Positions 9,206 through 16,728 of a stretch of 64,000 nucleotides of DNA are shown here, in pieces. The DNA comes from JAPPLB01 sp965218555 (GTDB lineage: Bacteria > Acidobacteriota > Terriglobia > Bryobacterales > UBA6623): contig OZ244625.1 of the NCBI GenBank assembly GCA_965218555.1, positions 5,580,001 to 5,644,000 of the forward strand, given 5' to 3'. The stretch's first letter is position 1; the number at the start of each line of letters is the position of its first letter. The notes beneath the pieces are model-generated. The model had not been told where the DNA came from. It saw nothing but the letters and a program-made list of their open reading frames with translations, and ran no database searches. The position numbers and the translations under genes were made by a program.

Positions 9206-11806
9206 ATGCGGACTCTGATCGAGCTGCTTGGTGAGTTCTCCAAACTCGGTGAGCGGGAAGCCCTCCGGTACCACAACGGCTATCGGACCTGGCGATACAG
9301 CTACGCCGAGTTGGACGGGCGGATCGCGGCCTTCGCCGATTATCTGAAAAAAGCCGGCATCGGCAAAGGGCAGCGCCTGTTGCTTTGGGGAGCGAACCGG
9401 CCGGAGTGGGTGACCGTGTTCTGGGGCTGTGTCGCCCGCGGTGTCGAAGTGGTTCCGCTTGACTTCCATTCGACGCCGGACTTCGTTCTCCGTGTGCAGA
9501 GGCAAGTGGAAGCACGGCTTGCGGTTGTCGGCGATGGCAACGATGTGCGACAGGCTGGTTCGGAAATGGAGCTTCCGATACCTTCGCTTTCGTTTCAGGA
9601 TGTGGCGGGACTGCCTTCGAGCGAATCCATTGACGCGGCTGAGGTTGCCGAGGACGATGTCGTCGAGATCGTCTATACGTCGGGTACGACAGGCACGCCG
9701 AAAGGAGTGGTTCACCGGCACCGTAACATCTGCGCCAACCTGACTCCCATCGCTGCCGAAACCCGGCGATACCGGAGCTTCGCGCGGCCGTTCCAACCCA
9801 TTCGACTGATGAATATGCTGCCGCTGAGCCATATGTTCGGTCAGGCAGCAGGCTTGTATTTCCCGGTACTGTTCCAAGGCGCGGTTGTGCTCAACGATGA
9901 GTACCGGGCGGAGTCGATCATCGGGACCATCCGTCGCGAGCGGGTTTCCGTACTCATAGCCGTTCCGCGCTTGCTACAGAACCTCCGCAGCCATCTGGTG
10001 CGGAAATTCGGACTCGATCCCACGGCGTCGCGCTTCCGGCAATGGGCCGGGGCCGCTGAGACCTGGTGGCGATACCGTGCTGTCCACCGCGAATTCGGCT
10101 TGAAGTTTTGGTGCTTCGTTTGCGGCGGGGCGCCCCTGGAGACAGACCTGGAGCAGTTCTGGCGGCGTCTAGGCTGGGTAGTTGTTCAAGGTTACGGCTT
10201 GACGGAGAGCAGCCCGGTTGTTGCGATCAACCATCCGCTCAAAGCACGAGCGGGCTCCATCGGTAAGCCGATCGAAGGGCAGCACGTGAAACTGGCTCCT
10301 GACGGCGAGATTCTCGTCAGCGGCGCCAGCGTGGCAAGCGACTACTACGGGTCGGACGAGACTCCTTCCAGTCGGGTGAAACAAGGTTGGCTTCACACCG
10401 GAGATATCGGTGCGGTGGACGATGACGGCCGGCTCTACTACCGCGGCCGCAAGAAGGACATGATTGTCACCTCCGAAGGGCTGAACGTTTTTCCGAGTGA
10501 CGTCGAGGCTGTTTTGAACGCCGACTCTCAAGTGCGTGAAAGCATCGTCATCGGACTGGCCAAGAACGGCGAGGAGCGGATTCACGCGGTGCTCATTGCC
10601 GATCAAAATGCTGACCTCGCCACGATCGTTGCGCGGGCCAACCAACGGCTGGAACCGCATCAGCGTATGCAAAGCTGGTCGGCTTGGCCCGAGGACGACT
10701 TTCCCCGAACAGCCTCTACGCAGAAGGTCAAGAGGCATGAAATTGCGCAGCGCATCGCGGAAGCCGCAACGGACTCGCCTGCGGCTCGAACCGCCGGGAT
10801 CCGCGGCGCCCTGACGGATCTGACCGGCCGCGATCCGTCGGATCTCCAGCCGCACACCCGCCTTGAGGAGGACCTTGCGCTCACCTCCTTGCAGCGCATG
10901 GAGTTGCTGGCCCGGCTGGAGTCGGAGTTGGGGATAGCATTGGGCGAAAACGAGTTCGCCGCACTGCGCACCGTTGCCGAAATCGAAGCAGCCATCGGCG
11001 AAGCGCGAGCCGCACGGCCCGTGCAGTCGTCAGCCGTTGGAGTTGATGCGCCGGCGGCAGCTCAAAAGCCACGGGCGAAGTATGAGACCGTCGAGTCACG
11101 CACCTTCACTCCCCGCTGGTCACGGTCATTTCCTGTACGGTGGGGCCGGAGGGCCACGGTCGACTGCCTACTGATGCCGCTGATGCGTCAGATGATTCAC
11201 CTGAGCGTCGAAGGAGCGGCAAATCTTGACAAGGCGAAACCACCGCTCATCTTCGTCGCCAACCACCTCAGCCACTTCGACACCGCCTGCATCGTCGCCG
11301 CGCTGCCATACCGTTGGAAAAAGCTCCTCGCCCCAGCCATGTCCCAGGACTGGTTTCGCGCCTACTTCAATCCGCAAGGCGAATCATGGCAGGAGCGCTG
11401 GAAGATGGGTCTACAGTTGTATCTGGCCGTCGGGCTCTTCAACGCCTATCCACTGCCGCAAAAAATGGGCGGCACGCGGCGGGCGCTACGCTACACCGGC
11501 GAACTGCTTGGCCAAGGATACTGCCCGCTGGTCTTTCCCGAGGGCTGGCGCTCGCCCGACGGCGAGATGGCCCCCTTCAAACCCGGCATCGGGTTGATGG
11601 CGCAACAGATGAAGGCGCCGATACTACCCATCCGGATAACAGGAACCTTTGAGGTGCTATCCATTCACGACAAGTGGCCGAAGCCGGGCAGAGTCACCGT
11701 CCGATTCGGATCGCCCGTCGCGTATCGAGAAGGCGAATCCATCGAGCAGGCGGCGCAGCACCTGGAGCAGGCCGTCCGCAATCTCGATCAGGAACCCGAA
11801 GTCTGA
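9206..11806 (+). CDS. Acyl-AMP ligase / acyl carrier / PlsC-type acyltransferase fusion
   Basis: An 866-residue three-domain lipid enzyme. Residues ~5-530 form an AMP-binding ligase with the P-loop YTSGTTGTPKG (~157-167), the YGLTESSP adenine motif, and the HTGDIG and GRKKDMIVTSEG hinge blocks. Residues ~540-615 form an acyl-carrier-like helical domain with LALTSLQRMELL; the Ser (~559) is the likely phosphopantetheine site although the usual DS is TS. Residues ~660-850 form a PlsC/LPLAT acyltransferase with NHLSHFD (HX4D) at ~685 and FPEG at ~778. The order suggests activation of a fatty acid, loading on the internal carrier, and transfer to a lysolipid or other acceptor, as in Aas-like enzymes. 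No membrane helices are evident. ATG 9206 lacks a strong ribosome binding site. It converges with the epimerase gene. Confidence 0.9.
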   Translation: MRTLIELLGEFSKLGEREALRYHNGYRTWRYSYAELDGRIAAFADYLKKAGIGKGQRLLLWGANRPEWVTVFWGCVARGVEVVPLDFHSTPDFVLRVQRQVEARLAVVGDGNDVRQAGSEMELPIPSLSFQDVAGLPSSESIDAAEVAEDDVVEIVYTSGTTGTPKGVVHRHRNICANLTPIAAETRRYRSFARPFQPIRLMNMLPLSHMFGQAAGLYFPVLFQGAVVLNDEYRAESIIGTIRRERVSVLIAVPRLLQNLRSHLVRKFGLDPTASRFRQWAGAAETWWRYRAVHREFGLKFWCFVCGGAPLETDLEQFWRRLGWVVVQGYGLTESSPVVAINHPLKARAGSIGKPIEGQHVKLAPDGEILVSGASVASDYYGSDETPSSRVKQGWLHTGDIGAVDDDGRLYYRGRKKDMIVTSEGLNVFPSDVEAVLNADSQVRESIVIGLAKNGEERIHAVLIADQNADLATIVARANQRLEPHQRMQSWSAWPEDDFPRTASTQKVKRHEIAQRIAEAATDSPAARTAGIRGALTDLTGRDPSDLQPHTRLEEDLALTSLQRMELLARLESELGIALGENEFAALRTVAEIEAAIGEARAARPVQSSAVGVDAPAAAQKPRAKYETVESRTFTPRWSRSFPVRWGRRATVDCLLMPLMRQMIHLSVEGAANLDKAKPPLIFVANHLSHFDTACIVAALPYRWKKLLAPAMSQDWFRAYFNPQGESWQERWKMGLQLYLAVGLFNAYPLPQKMGGTRRALRYTGELLGQGYCPLVFPEGWRSPDGEMAPFKPGIGLMAQQMKAPILPIRITGTFEVLSIHDKWPKPGRVTVRFGSPVAYREGESIEQAAQHLEQAVRNLDQEPEV

Positions 11807-11818
11807 GACGCCGCGCCT

Positions 11819-12241
11819 CTACTCTTCGATCAACTCCAGCAACACGCCGCCCGCCGACTTGGGGTGAACAAAAACGTAACGGTAATCGCCGGCGCCGCCG
11901 CGTTGAACGGCTTCGGTAACGAGCCTTCTTCCGGACTTCTTCAGCCGCTCCACCACTCCATCCAAATCGCTGACCTTCATCGCGACGTGATGAATCCCCT
12001 GCCCTCGCTTTCTGATGAAGCGCGCAATCGGTGAATCCGCGCTCGTTGCCTCCAGAAGCTCAACGCGAGACTCACCTGTCGACACCATCACTACGCGCAC
12101 CTGCTCCGCCGGCGCCTCGATCGGCTCGCTTGCCTCGCACTCCAATTCGTCGCAATAAAGCGGTAGCACCGCTTCAATTGATTCGACGGCGATGCCGATG
12201 TGGTCAAGCCGGGGATTATTGATTGCTGGTGTGGGAGTCAC
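11819..12241 (-). CDS. mce: Methylmalonyl-CoA epimerase
   Basis: A vicinal-oxygen-chelate protein of about 140 residues that interconverts the 2R and 2S forms of methylmalonyl-CoA in propionate metabolism. The conserved block RLDHIGIAVES starts near residue 10. The metal-binding His of the first half, the Glu in SRVELLEA, the His in GIHHVAMKVSD and the C-terminal Glu in GGVLLELIEE are all present. The likely start is GTG 12241 because homology begins just after it; the frame continues upstream into a MITE-like repeat that is not part of the gene. No methylmalonyl-CoA mutase is in the window. The repeat 50 bp upstream may carry or have replaced its promoter. Confidence 0.88.
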   Translation of the reverse strand: MTPTPAINNPRLDHIGIAVESIEAVLPLYCDELECEASEPIEAPAEQVRVVMVSTGESRVELLEATSADSPIARFIRKRGQGIHHVAMKVSDLDGVVERLKKSGRRLVTEAVQRGGAGDYRYVFVHPKSAGGVLLELIEE

Positions 12242-12289
12242 AAAGCAGGCGCCGCGTGCCGAGAGGCCCTTCCGAACATCTGAGCTTAG

Positions 12290-12551
12290 CAGCCCGTGTG
12301 AAAGTCCCACGGAAGGCGCGGCGGGCTTCTGTGGCCGCTCGGCGCGGAGTGAGCAGGACGGCGGTCCAGGTCGATCTGCCCCGACGAACGACAAAGCTGA
12401 CGACTGTCCATGTCCGTCTCCTCAAGCGGTCGGCGCCGCTGCCGGCCGGTGGCGCGGAGAGTGCGGCGTCGCGTTCTCCTGGAGCGACCACGCGTTACGC
12501 AATCGGCCTCCGGGCGCATAATGCCGCCCGCGTGTCGTTCACCACGGGCTG
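12290..12551. mobile_element. MITE-like element, copy 1
   Basis: A 262-bp non-coding element whose ends are inverted repeats: CAGCCCGTGTGAAAGTCCCA on the left and the complement of a CAGCCCGTGGTGAACGACAC end on the right. Its reverse complement aligns along its length with the element at 46017-46262. The outer ends match those of the IS1182-like element at 50776-52240 (CAGYCCGTGG), which suggests that its transposase moved this element. Flanks are TTAG and TTAA, so the presumed 4-bp target duplication is imperfect. It lies between mce and an enolase-superfamily gene. Confidence 0.75.
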
Positions 12552-12559
12552 TTAAGCCC

Positions 12560-12586
12560 TTGGAAGGACTCGCGTTCAACTATAAT
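12560..12586 (+). promoter_or_regulatory. Possible sigma-70 promoter for the enolase-superfamily gene
   Basis: A perfect TATAAT at 12581-12586 is preceded by TTGGAA at 12560-12565, but the 15-bp spacer is short. A GC hairpin (GCCCGCA/TGCGGGC) at 12601-12621 would lie in the 5' leader, before ATG 12636. Confidence 0.4.
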
Positions 12587-12635
12587 GGCGCCGGAGACGG
12601 GCCCGCAGGGTTGTTGCGGGCCGAGTGATCTGACT

Positions 12636-13877
12636 ATGAAAAAATACTCCCGACGTTCCTTCCTTTCTGCGGTTGCCGGCGCGGCCGTCCCCGCATGGCT
12701 CGCCAACTTTCACCAACTCGGCGCCGCCCACTACAACAAGGTCAAAATCACCGACATCAAGACGATGATGCTCCAAGGCCCGCGTAGCTACACGCTGGTC
12801 AGGATCGACACCGATGCCGATGTCTCCGGGATGGCCGAAGCGTACGGCTCGCCCGGCCTCGGCATCCGCGAGGAGATCCAAGGCGTAAAGGAGACCTTCA
12901 TCGGGAAAAACCCACTTCAAATCGACCGGCTTTACACCGGCTACCGCTACACCGACGGCAGCGCTCATGCCCAGCAGCGGGCGATGAGCGGCATCGAGAT
13001 GGCGCTGTGGGACTTGGCCGGCAAGCTGCTCGATATCCCGACGCACGTCCTGCTCGGCGGCAAGTTCCGCGACAAGGTCCGCCTGTACGACCACTCCACC
13101 CCGCGCAGCTTCTTCGACAAGGCCGTATTGCGCGACTGGGCGCAGCAGGTGAAGGAGGCTCCCAACGGCATCACCATGCACAAGTTCGGCCCGTTGCGGA
13201 ACCGGCCCGGCGACGACCCCGGCCGCGACCCGTCGAACCGGATGCTGTCGACCGACGAGGTCCGCCGTATCCGCCAAGGCTATGAGAACTGCCGGGAAGC
13301 GCTCGGCTTCGAGCACGACATCCTGATCGGCTGCCATTGGGAATTCGACCTGCGCAGCGCCATCGAGTTCGCCGAAGCCCTCACCGACGTCAAGCCGCGG
13401 TTCCTCGAAGATCCCTTGCCGGTCGCCTACTCCGAGAGCTGGAAGCGACTGGCGAACATGTCGCCGGTCCCCATCTGCACCGGCGAGAATTGGATGCGCC
13501 GCGCCGAGGCGCTGCCGTTCATCGTCAACGCCGCGGTCGACATCATCCACCCCGACCTGCGCAACTCGGGCGGCTTCCTCGAAAACAAGCGCATGGCCGA
13601 TCTCGCCGACCTCTACTTCCTGCCCGTCGCCAACCACAATACGGGCAGCATCGTGAACGGCATGGCGACCATCCACTGGGCCTCCACCATCCGTGACTAC
13701 TTCGCCTGCGAAACCGTCTTCTTCGACCGCACCTGGATGGACGACGTCATCATCCACGACCAGCCCCTCTGCCAAGACGGCTTCGTCACCGTGCCCGATA
13801 AACCCGGCCTGGGCATCGAGCTCGACCCCGACGTCGTCAAGGCCCACTTGGCTGCGGGAGAGAGTTGGTGGGGGTGA
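12636..13877 (+). CDS. Tat-exported mandelate racemase/muconate lactonizing (enolase superfamily) protein
   Basis: The 413-residue protein begins MKKYSRRSFLSAVAG, a twin-arginine signal, so it should act outside the cytoplasm, which is unusual for this superfamily. The enolase fold follows: capping domain to about residue 125, then a TIM barrel. The AMSGIEMALWDLAGK block, the metal-site region ILIGCHWEFD, FLEDPLP (metal Glu-Asp), and CTGEN (third metal ligand Glu) fit acid-sugar dehydratases such as galactonate- or mannonate-type enzymes, and NHNTGS is in the catalytic-His position. The C-terminus GFVTVPDKPGLGIELD is characteristic. The likely reaction is dehydration of an aldonic acid. ATG 12636 is chosen because it starts the Tat signal. 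Confidence 0.88.
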   Translation: MKKYSRRSFLSAVAGAAVPAWLANFHQLGAAHYNKVKITDIKTMMLQGPRSYTLVRIDTDADVSGMAEAYGSPGLGIREEIQGVKETFIGKNPLQIDRLYTGYRYTDGSAHAQQRAMSGIEMALWDLAGKLLDIPTHVLLGGKFRDKVRLYDHSTPRSFFDKAVLRDWAQQVKEAPNGITMHKFGPLRNRPGDDPGRDPSNRMLSTDEVRRIRQGYENCREALGFEHDILIGCHWEFDLRSAIEFAEALTDVKPRFLEDPLPVAYSESWKRLANMSPVPICTGENWMRRAEALPFIVNAAVDIIHPDLRNSGGFLENKRMADLADLYFLPVANHNTGSIVNGMATIHWASTIRDYFACETVFFDRTWMDDVIIHDQPLCQDGFVTVPDKPGLGIELDPDVVKAHLAAGESWWG

Positions 13878-14220
13878 AGCAACAGTCTTTGGCTTTCTCG
13901 ATTCTTGCCGCATCATCCAGAAAGAGTCGGCGAGCGCAGCTCTTTTCGGGCGCAAAATGCAGCGTTGGGATAGCCGCATCGGCGCTCGGAAACGAAGCAG
14001 AGGTCCGAAAGCGCAAGTCGTATCAATTTCTCCTGCGCTCTCCGACGTCATCAAATCTGAGAACAAGTGTCGCGTGACGGAGATTTTCCGGGAATCAGAC
14101 CGACGTAAGGACGACCCGGGAGGATGCTGCTGGTGGGAACTACGACGGACACATGGTGCCGTTCGCGTACAGATTGCAGCTCAACGGCTTTCTCAAAGCA
14201 CTGGAATCACAGATTCTTTG
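13878..14220. other. Intergenic region between convergent genes
   Basis: About 340 bp between the enolase-superfamily gene and cysE. No intact gene, RNA or clear terminator is visible. One plus-strand stretch near 14130-14210 translates to a protein-like run (NYDGHMVPFAYRLQLNGF), possibly a remnant, but I do not recognise it. Confidence 0.3.
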
Positions 14221-14904
14221 TCAGCCACTCGACATGCGAGCCAATGGGTCAAGGGGCTTGCTCTCGCGCTCTCTCTGTTCGGACTCGAGTTGGGTCACGC
14301 GCTCGTTGAGTGCTGCTATCATCTGGCCGACAGGATCGGGCAGATGCCCGTGCTCCAGCAGTTCCTGTTCCTCGTCTTGAACCGCGATCCCGCGGATCGC
14401 GACGACACGCCCGGGGATACCGACAACCGTCGAGTGGGCTTCGACCGGTTTGACCACGACCGACCCGGCCCCAACGCGCACCCAATCTCCGATCGCAATA
14501 TCGCCCAGCACTTTGGCGCCTGCGCCAATGACCACGTGGTTGCCGAGCGTTGGATGACGCTTGGCTTTCTCATGTCCCGTGCCCCCGAGCGTGACACCCT
14601 GATAGAGCAGCACGTCATCGCCGATCACGGTGGTTTCGCCGATAACGACCCCCATGCCGTGGTCGATGAAGAACCGCCGTCCGATCGTCGCCCCGGGGTG
14701 GATCTCGATCCCGGTCAGAGAACGAGAGAGGTGAGAGAGCAGCCGAGCGACGACGAAAAGGCGCCGCCGGTAAAGCCAATGCGCCACTCGGTGGATCAAG
14801 ATGGCGTGAACACCGGGGTAACAGAGCAGGACCTCCAGCCTGCTGCGAGCCGCCGGGTCTTGTCGAAACACCGCCTCAAATTGCTCTTGGATCATCTGGA
14901 ACAT
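14221..14904 (-). CDS. cysE: Serine O-acetyltransferase
   Basis: Cytoplasmic enzyme that acetylates serine with acetyl-CoA, the first step of cysteine synthesis. The 227-residue length fits the short serine acetyltransferases. The helical N-terminal part (FRQDPAARSRLEVLLCYPG) is followed by HRVAHWLYRRR and a left-handed beta-helix of hexapeptide repeats (IHPGATIG, FIDHGMGVVIGETTVIGD, LYQGVTLGGTG, HPTLGNHVVIGAGAKVLG). Catalytic His and Asp are in IDHGMGVVIGE. ATG 14904 has GGGAGGG just upstream (minus strand, 14909-14915). The C-terminal tail (LNERVTQLESEQRERE) looks like a short coiled coil. No cysK is nearby. Confidence 0.95.
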   Translation of the reverse strand: MFQMIQEQFEAVFRQDPAARSRLEVLLCYPGVHAILIHRVAHWLYRRRLFVVARLLSHLSRSLTGIEIHPGATIGRRFFIDHGMGVVIGETTVIGDDVLLYQGVTLGGTGHEKAKRHPTLGNHVVIGAGAKVLGDIAIGDWVRVGAGSVVVKPVEAHSTVVGIPGRVVAIRGIAVQDEEQELLEHGHLPDPVGQMIAALNERVTQLESEQRERESKPLDPLARMSSG

Positions 14905-15429
14905 CAGACCCTCCCTTACACGCAAGTAGCCTTCACGGTTGGAGTTAGCGGTGACCGCGTCACCGGGTTCAGTCTCCGGGTGCGGTTCGCGGGGTGCGGA
15001 AGTCCTAGCTCGAATCAGGGAAGCCGACGCGAGGCCGGCTCGTTACAACAGCACTGCGATCGGTGCAGCATGGCGGGTTTTCTTGATGCTAGAGCAGCGT
15101 CAGGGGATTGTCAAACCGCTACGGGAGCGGCTCAAACCGAGGTGGAGGAGGTTTCATGCGGGGGTCGCTCCGTCATCCGTAGCGCTTAATGAGCGGAGAC
15201 TTGCGGCCGAAGATCTGCTGGAGCCTTGACTGGAGTGTTCACGGGTCCAGACCCCTTACGAGAGCACAGGCGCAAAGCGAGTTGTACGCACCTCTACTCC
15301 CTCAAGTCTCATGCCGGGGAAGAGGCCGCGATCAGAGAATCGTCCTGAGGTACTTCTGTTAGGGGAAATACCAGCAGGTCTGTTGCAGTGATGAACCCGC
15401 TACCCCCAAGCAGGGAGGCGCCGTCAAAC
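14905..15429. other. Intergenic region upstream of cysE
   Basis: About 525 bp between the cysE start and the end of the DUF1552 gene. The cysE promoter should lie here but no good sigma-70 match was found. No protein or RNA gene can be supported. Confidence 0.3.
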
Positions 15430-16728
15430 TCACACCAGCCACGAGAGCTTTTGGCTGGCTGTCGGGAACACTTTGACCGGAGTCCGCAAGACTTCATCCG
15501 CGATGGTGAGGTAAAGATCACCGTTCGTCCCCGTAGTGCGGGTGTGGAGGCCCGTTTTGACGCCCCCGGCGTGTCCGGCGACGATCATCGCCAACCCATT
15601 GTTCTTGTGGGCGTTCGCCTCGGCATGCTCGTGCACGAAGAGGAGCAAGGTGTTATCGAGCAGGCTGCCGTCACCCTCGGGCATCGCCTTGAGCTTGGCC
15701 ACAAGGTAGGCGAACTCCTCGACGTGCCAGCGGCAGATATCCCTCAGGATTCGCATGCCGCGCGGCGTTTCCACTTGGCCGTGCGTGTACTCGTGGTGCC
15801 GTTGGGCGGTGTAGCCGAGCCAGGGAAAGCGCGAAAGGCCTTGGCACTTCGTCAACATGTAGGATGCGACCCGCGTCTGACCGGATGCCAGAGCGTGAAC
15901 GAGCAGGTCGCTCTGGAGCTTGGCGATGCGGGGCCAATCGCGCAGGTCGCCGCCCTCAGCCGGGCGCTCGACAACCCACTGGTACTCGGGAGGCAGACTG
16001 GCGATGGATCTTTCCAAGTCCCTGATAGAAGTCAGATACTCATCCAAGCGGGACTTGTCGCCGGATCCCAGACGGTCATGGAGCGCCTGCGCATCCTCCC
16101 TCACTGCGTCGAGAATGCTCTTCTGGCGCTTAATCCAGTGCTCTTTCTTCGAGCCGAAGACACGGTCGAAGAGCCGATGCGGGATCATCTCGGGGGGCAG
16201 CGGCCGGTCGCGGTCGGCCCAACTCATGTTCCGCTGGATGCTTTCGCCGAAGGATTCCTGCGATACCCCGATCTGCAGCGAGCGGAAGCGGGTTTCGTTT
16301 CCGATCCTCTGTGCGATCACCTGGTCGATCGAGGGTCCGCCAGCTCCTCGTCCCGTGAAGACGCGGCCCGAGAGCAGGGCGCTCATCGAAGGGTAGTGGC
16401 TGTTGCCGGGTCCGGGCAATCGCGCCGCAGGACTGTCCAGACCGGTGACGATGTGGATATCTTTTCGAAAGGCCGCAAGCGGTTGCAGACAGGGAGTGAA
16501 CGTGAAATCCAGTCCCGTCTCTTGGGGAATCCAGTACTTCTCCGGGATGCCGTTGCCGTTGAACCAGAAGACAAAGCGCGGCTCGATGGCCTGTCCCGCC
16601 AAGCGGCCGGCGGCATAGGCAGTGCCGCTCTCGTTGAACATCGCGTCGAGCGCAGGAAGACCGACGCGGACCGCAGCGCCCACCAATCCGATGCCGCGCA
16701 AAAAAGAGCGTCTCGAAAGTGCTGTCAC
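15430..16728 (-). CDS. DUF1552 Tat-exported protein
   Basis: A 432-residue member of the DUF1552 family, proteins of unknown biochemistry in Planctomycetes, Acidobacteriota and Myxococcota that nearly always accompany a DUF1592-type cytochrome-like protein. The N-terminus SRRSFLRGIGLVGAAV is a twin-arginine signal. Blocks such as FVFWFNGNGIPEKYW and HYPSMSALLSGRVF are followed by a helical middle (RLDEYLTSIRDLERSI) and VHEHAEANAHKNNGLAMIVAGHAGG. The fold resembles the alkaline-phosphatase-like DUF1501 group. It overlaps the upstream DUF1592 gene by 4 bp (ATGA), so they are translated together and probably act together in the periplasm. Confidence 0.9.
   Translation of the reverse strand: MTALSRRSFLRGIGLVGAAVRVGLPALDAMFNESGTAYAAGRLAGQAIEPRFVFWFNGNGIPEKYWIPQETGLDFTFTPCLQPLAAFRKDIHIVTGLDSPAARLPGPGNSHYPSMSALLSGRVFTGRGAGGPSIDQVIAQRIGNETRFRSLQIGVSQESFGESIQRNMSWADRDRPLPPEMIPHRLFDRVFGSKKEHWIKRQKSILDAVREDAQALHDRLGSGDKSRLDEYLTSIRDLERSIASLPPEYQWVVERPAEGGDLRDWPRIAKLQSDLLVHALASGQTRVASYMLTKCQGLSRFPWLGYTAQRHHEYTHGQVETPRGMRILRDICRWHVEEFAYLVAKLKAMPEGDGSLLDNTLLLFVHEHAEANAHKNNGLAMIVAGHAGGVKTGLHTRTTGTNGDLYLTIADEVLRTPVKVFPTASQKLSWLV

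Noticed and set aside
12576..14066. Long open frame on the minus strand opposite the enolase-superfamily gene (and a plus frame 13693-15189 across cysE)
   Set aside because: Both lie opposite or across well-supported genes and show Arg/Ala/Gly-rich composition with no family motif; they are by-products of high GC third positions.
13693..15189. Fusion protein spanning intergenic DNA and cysE antisense
   Set aside because: Composition is non-protein-like and it contradicts the clear cysE gene.
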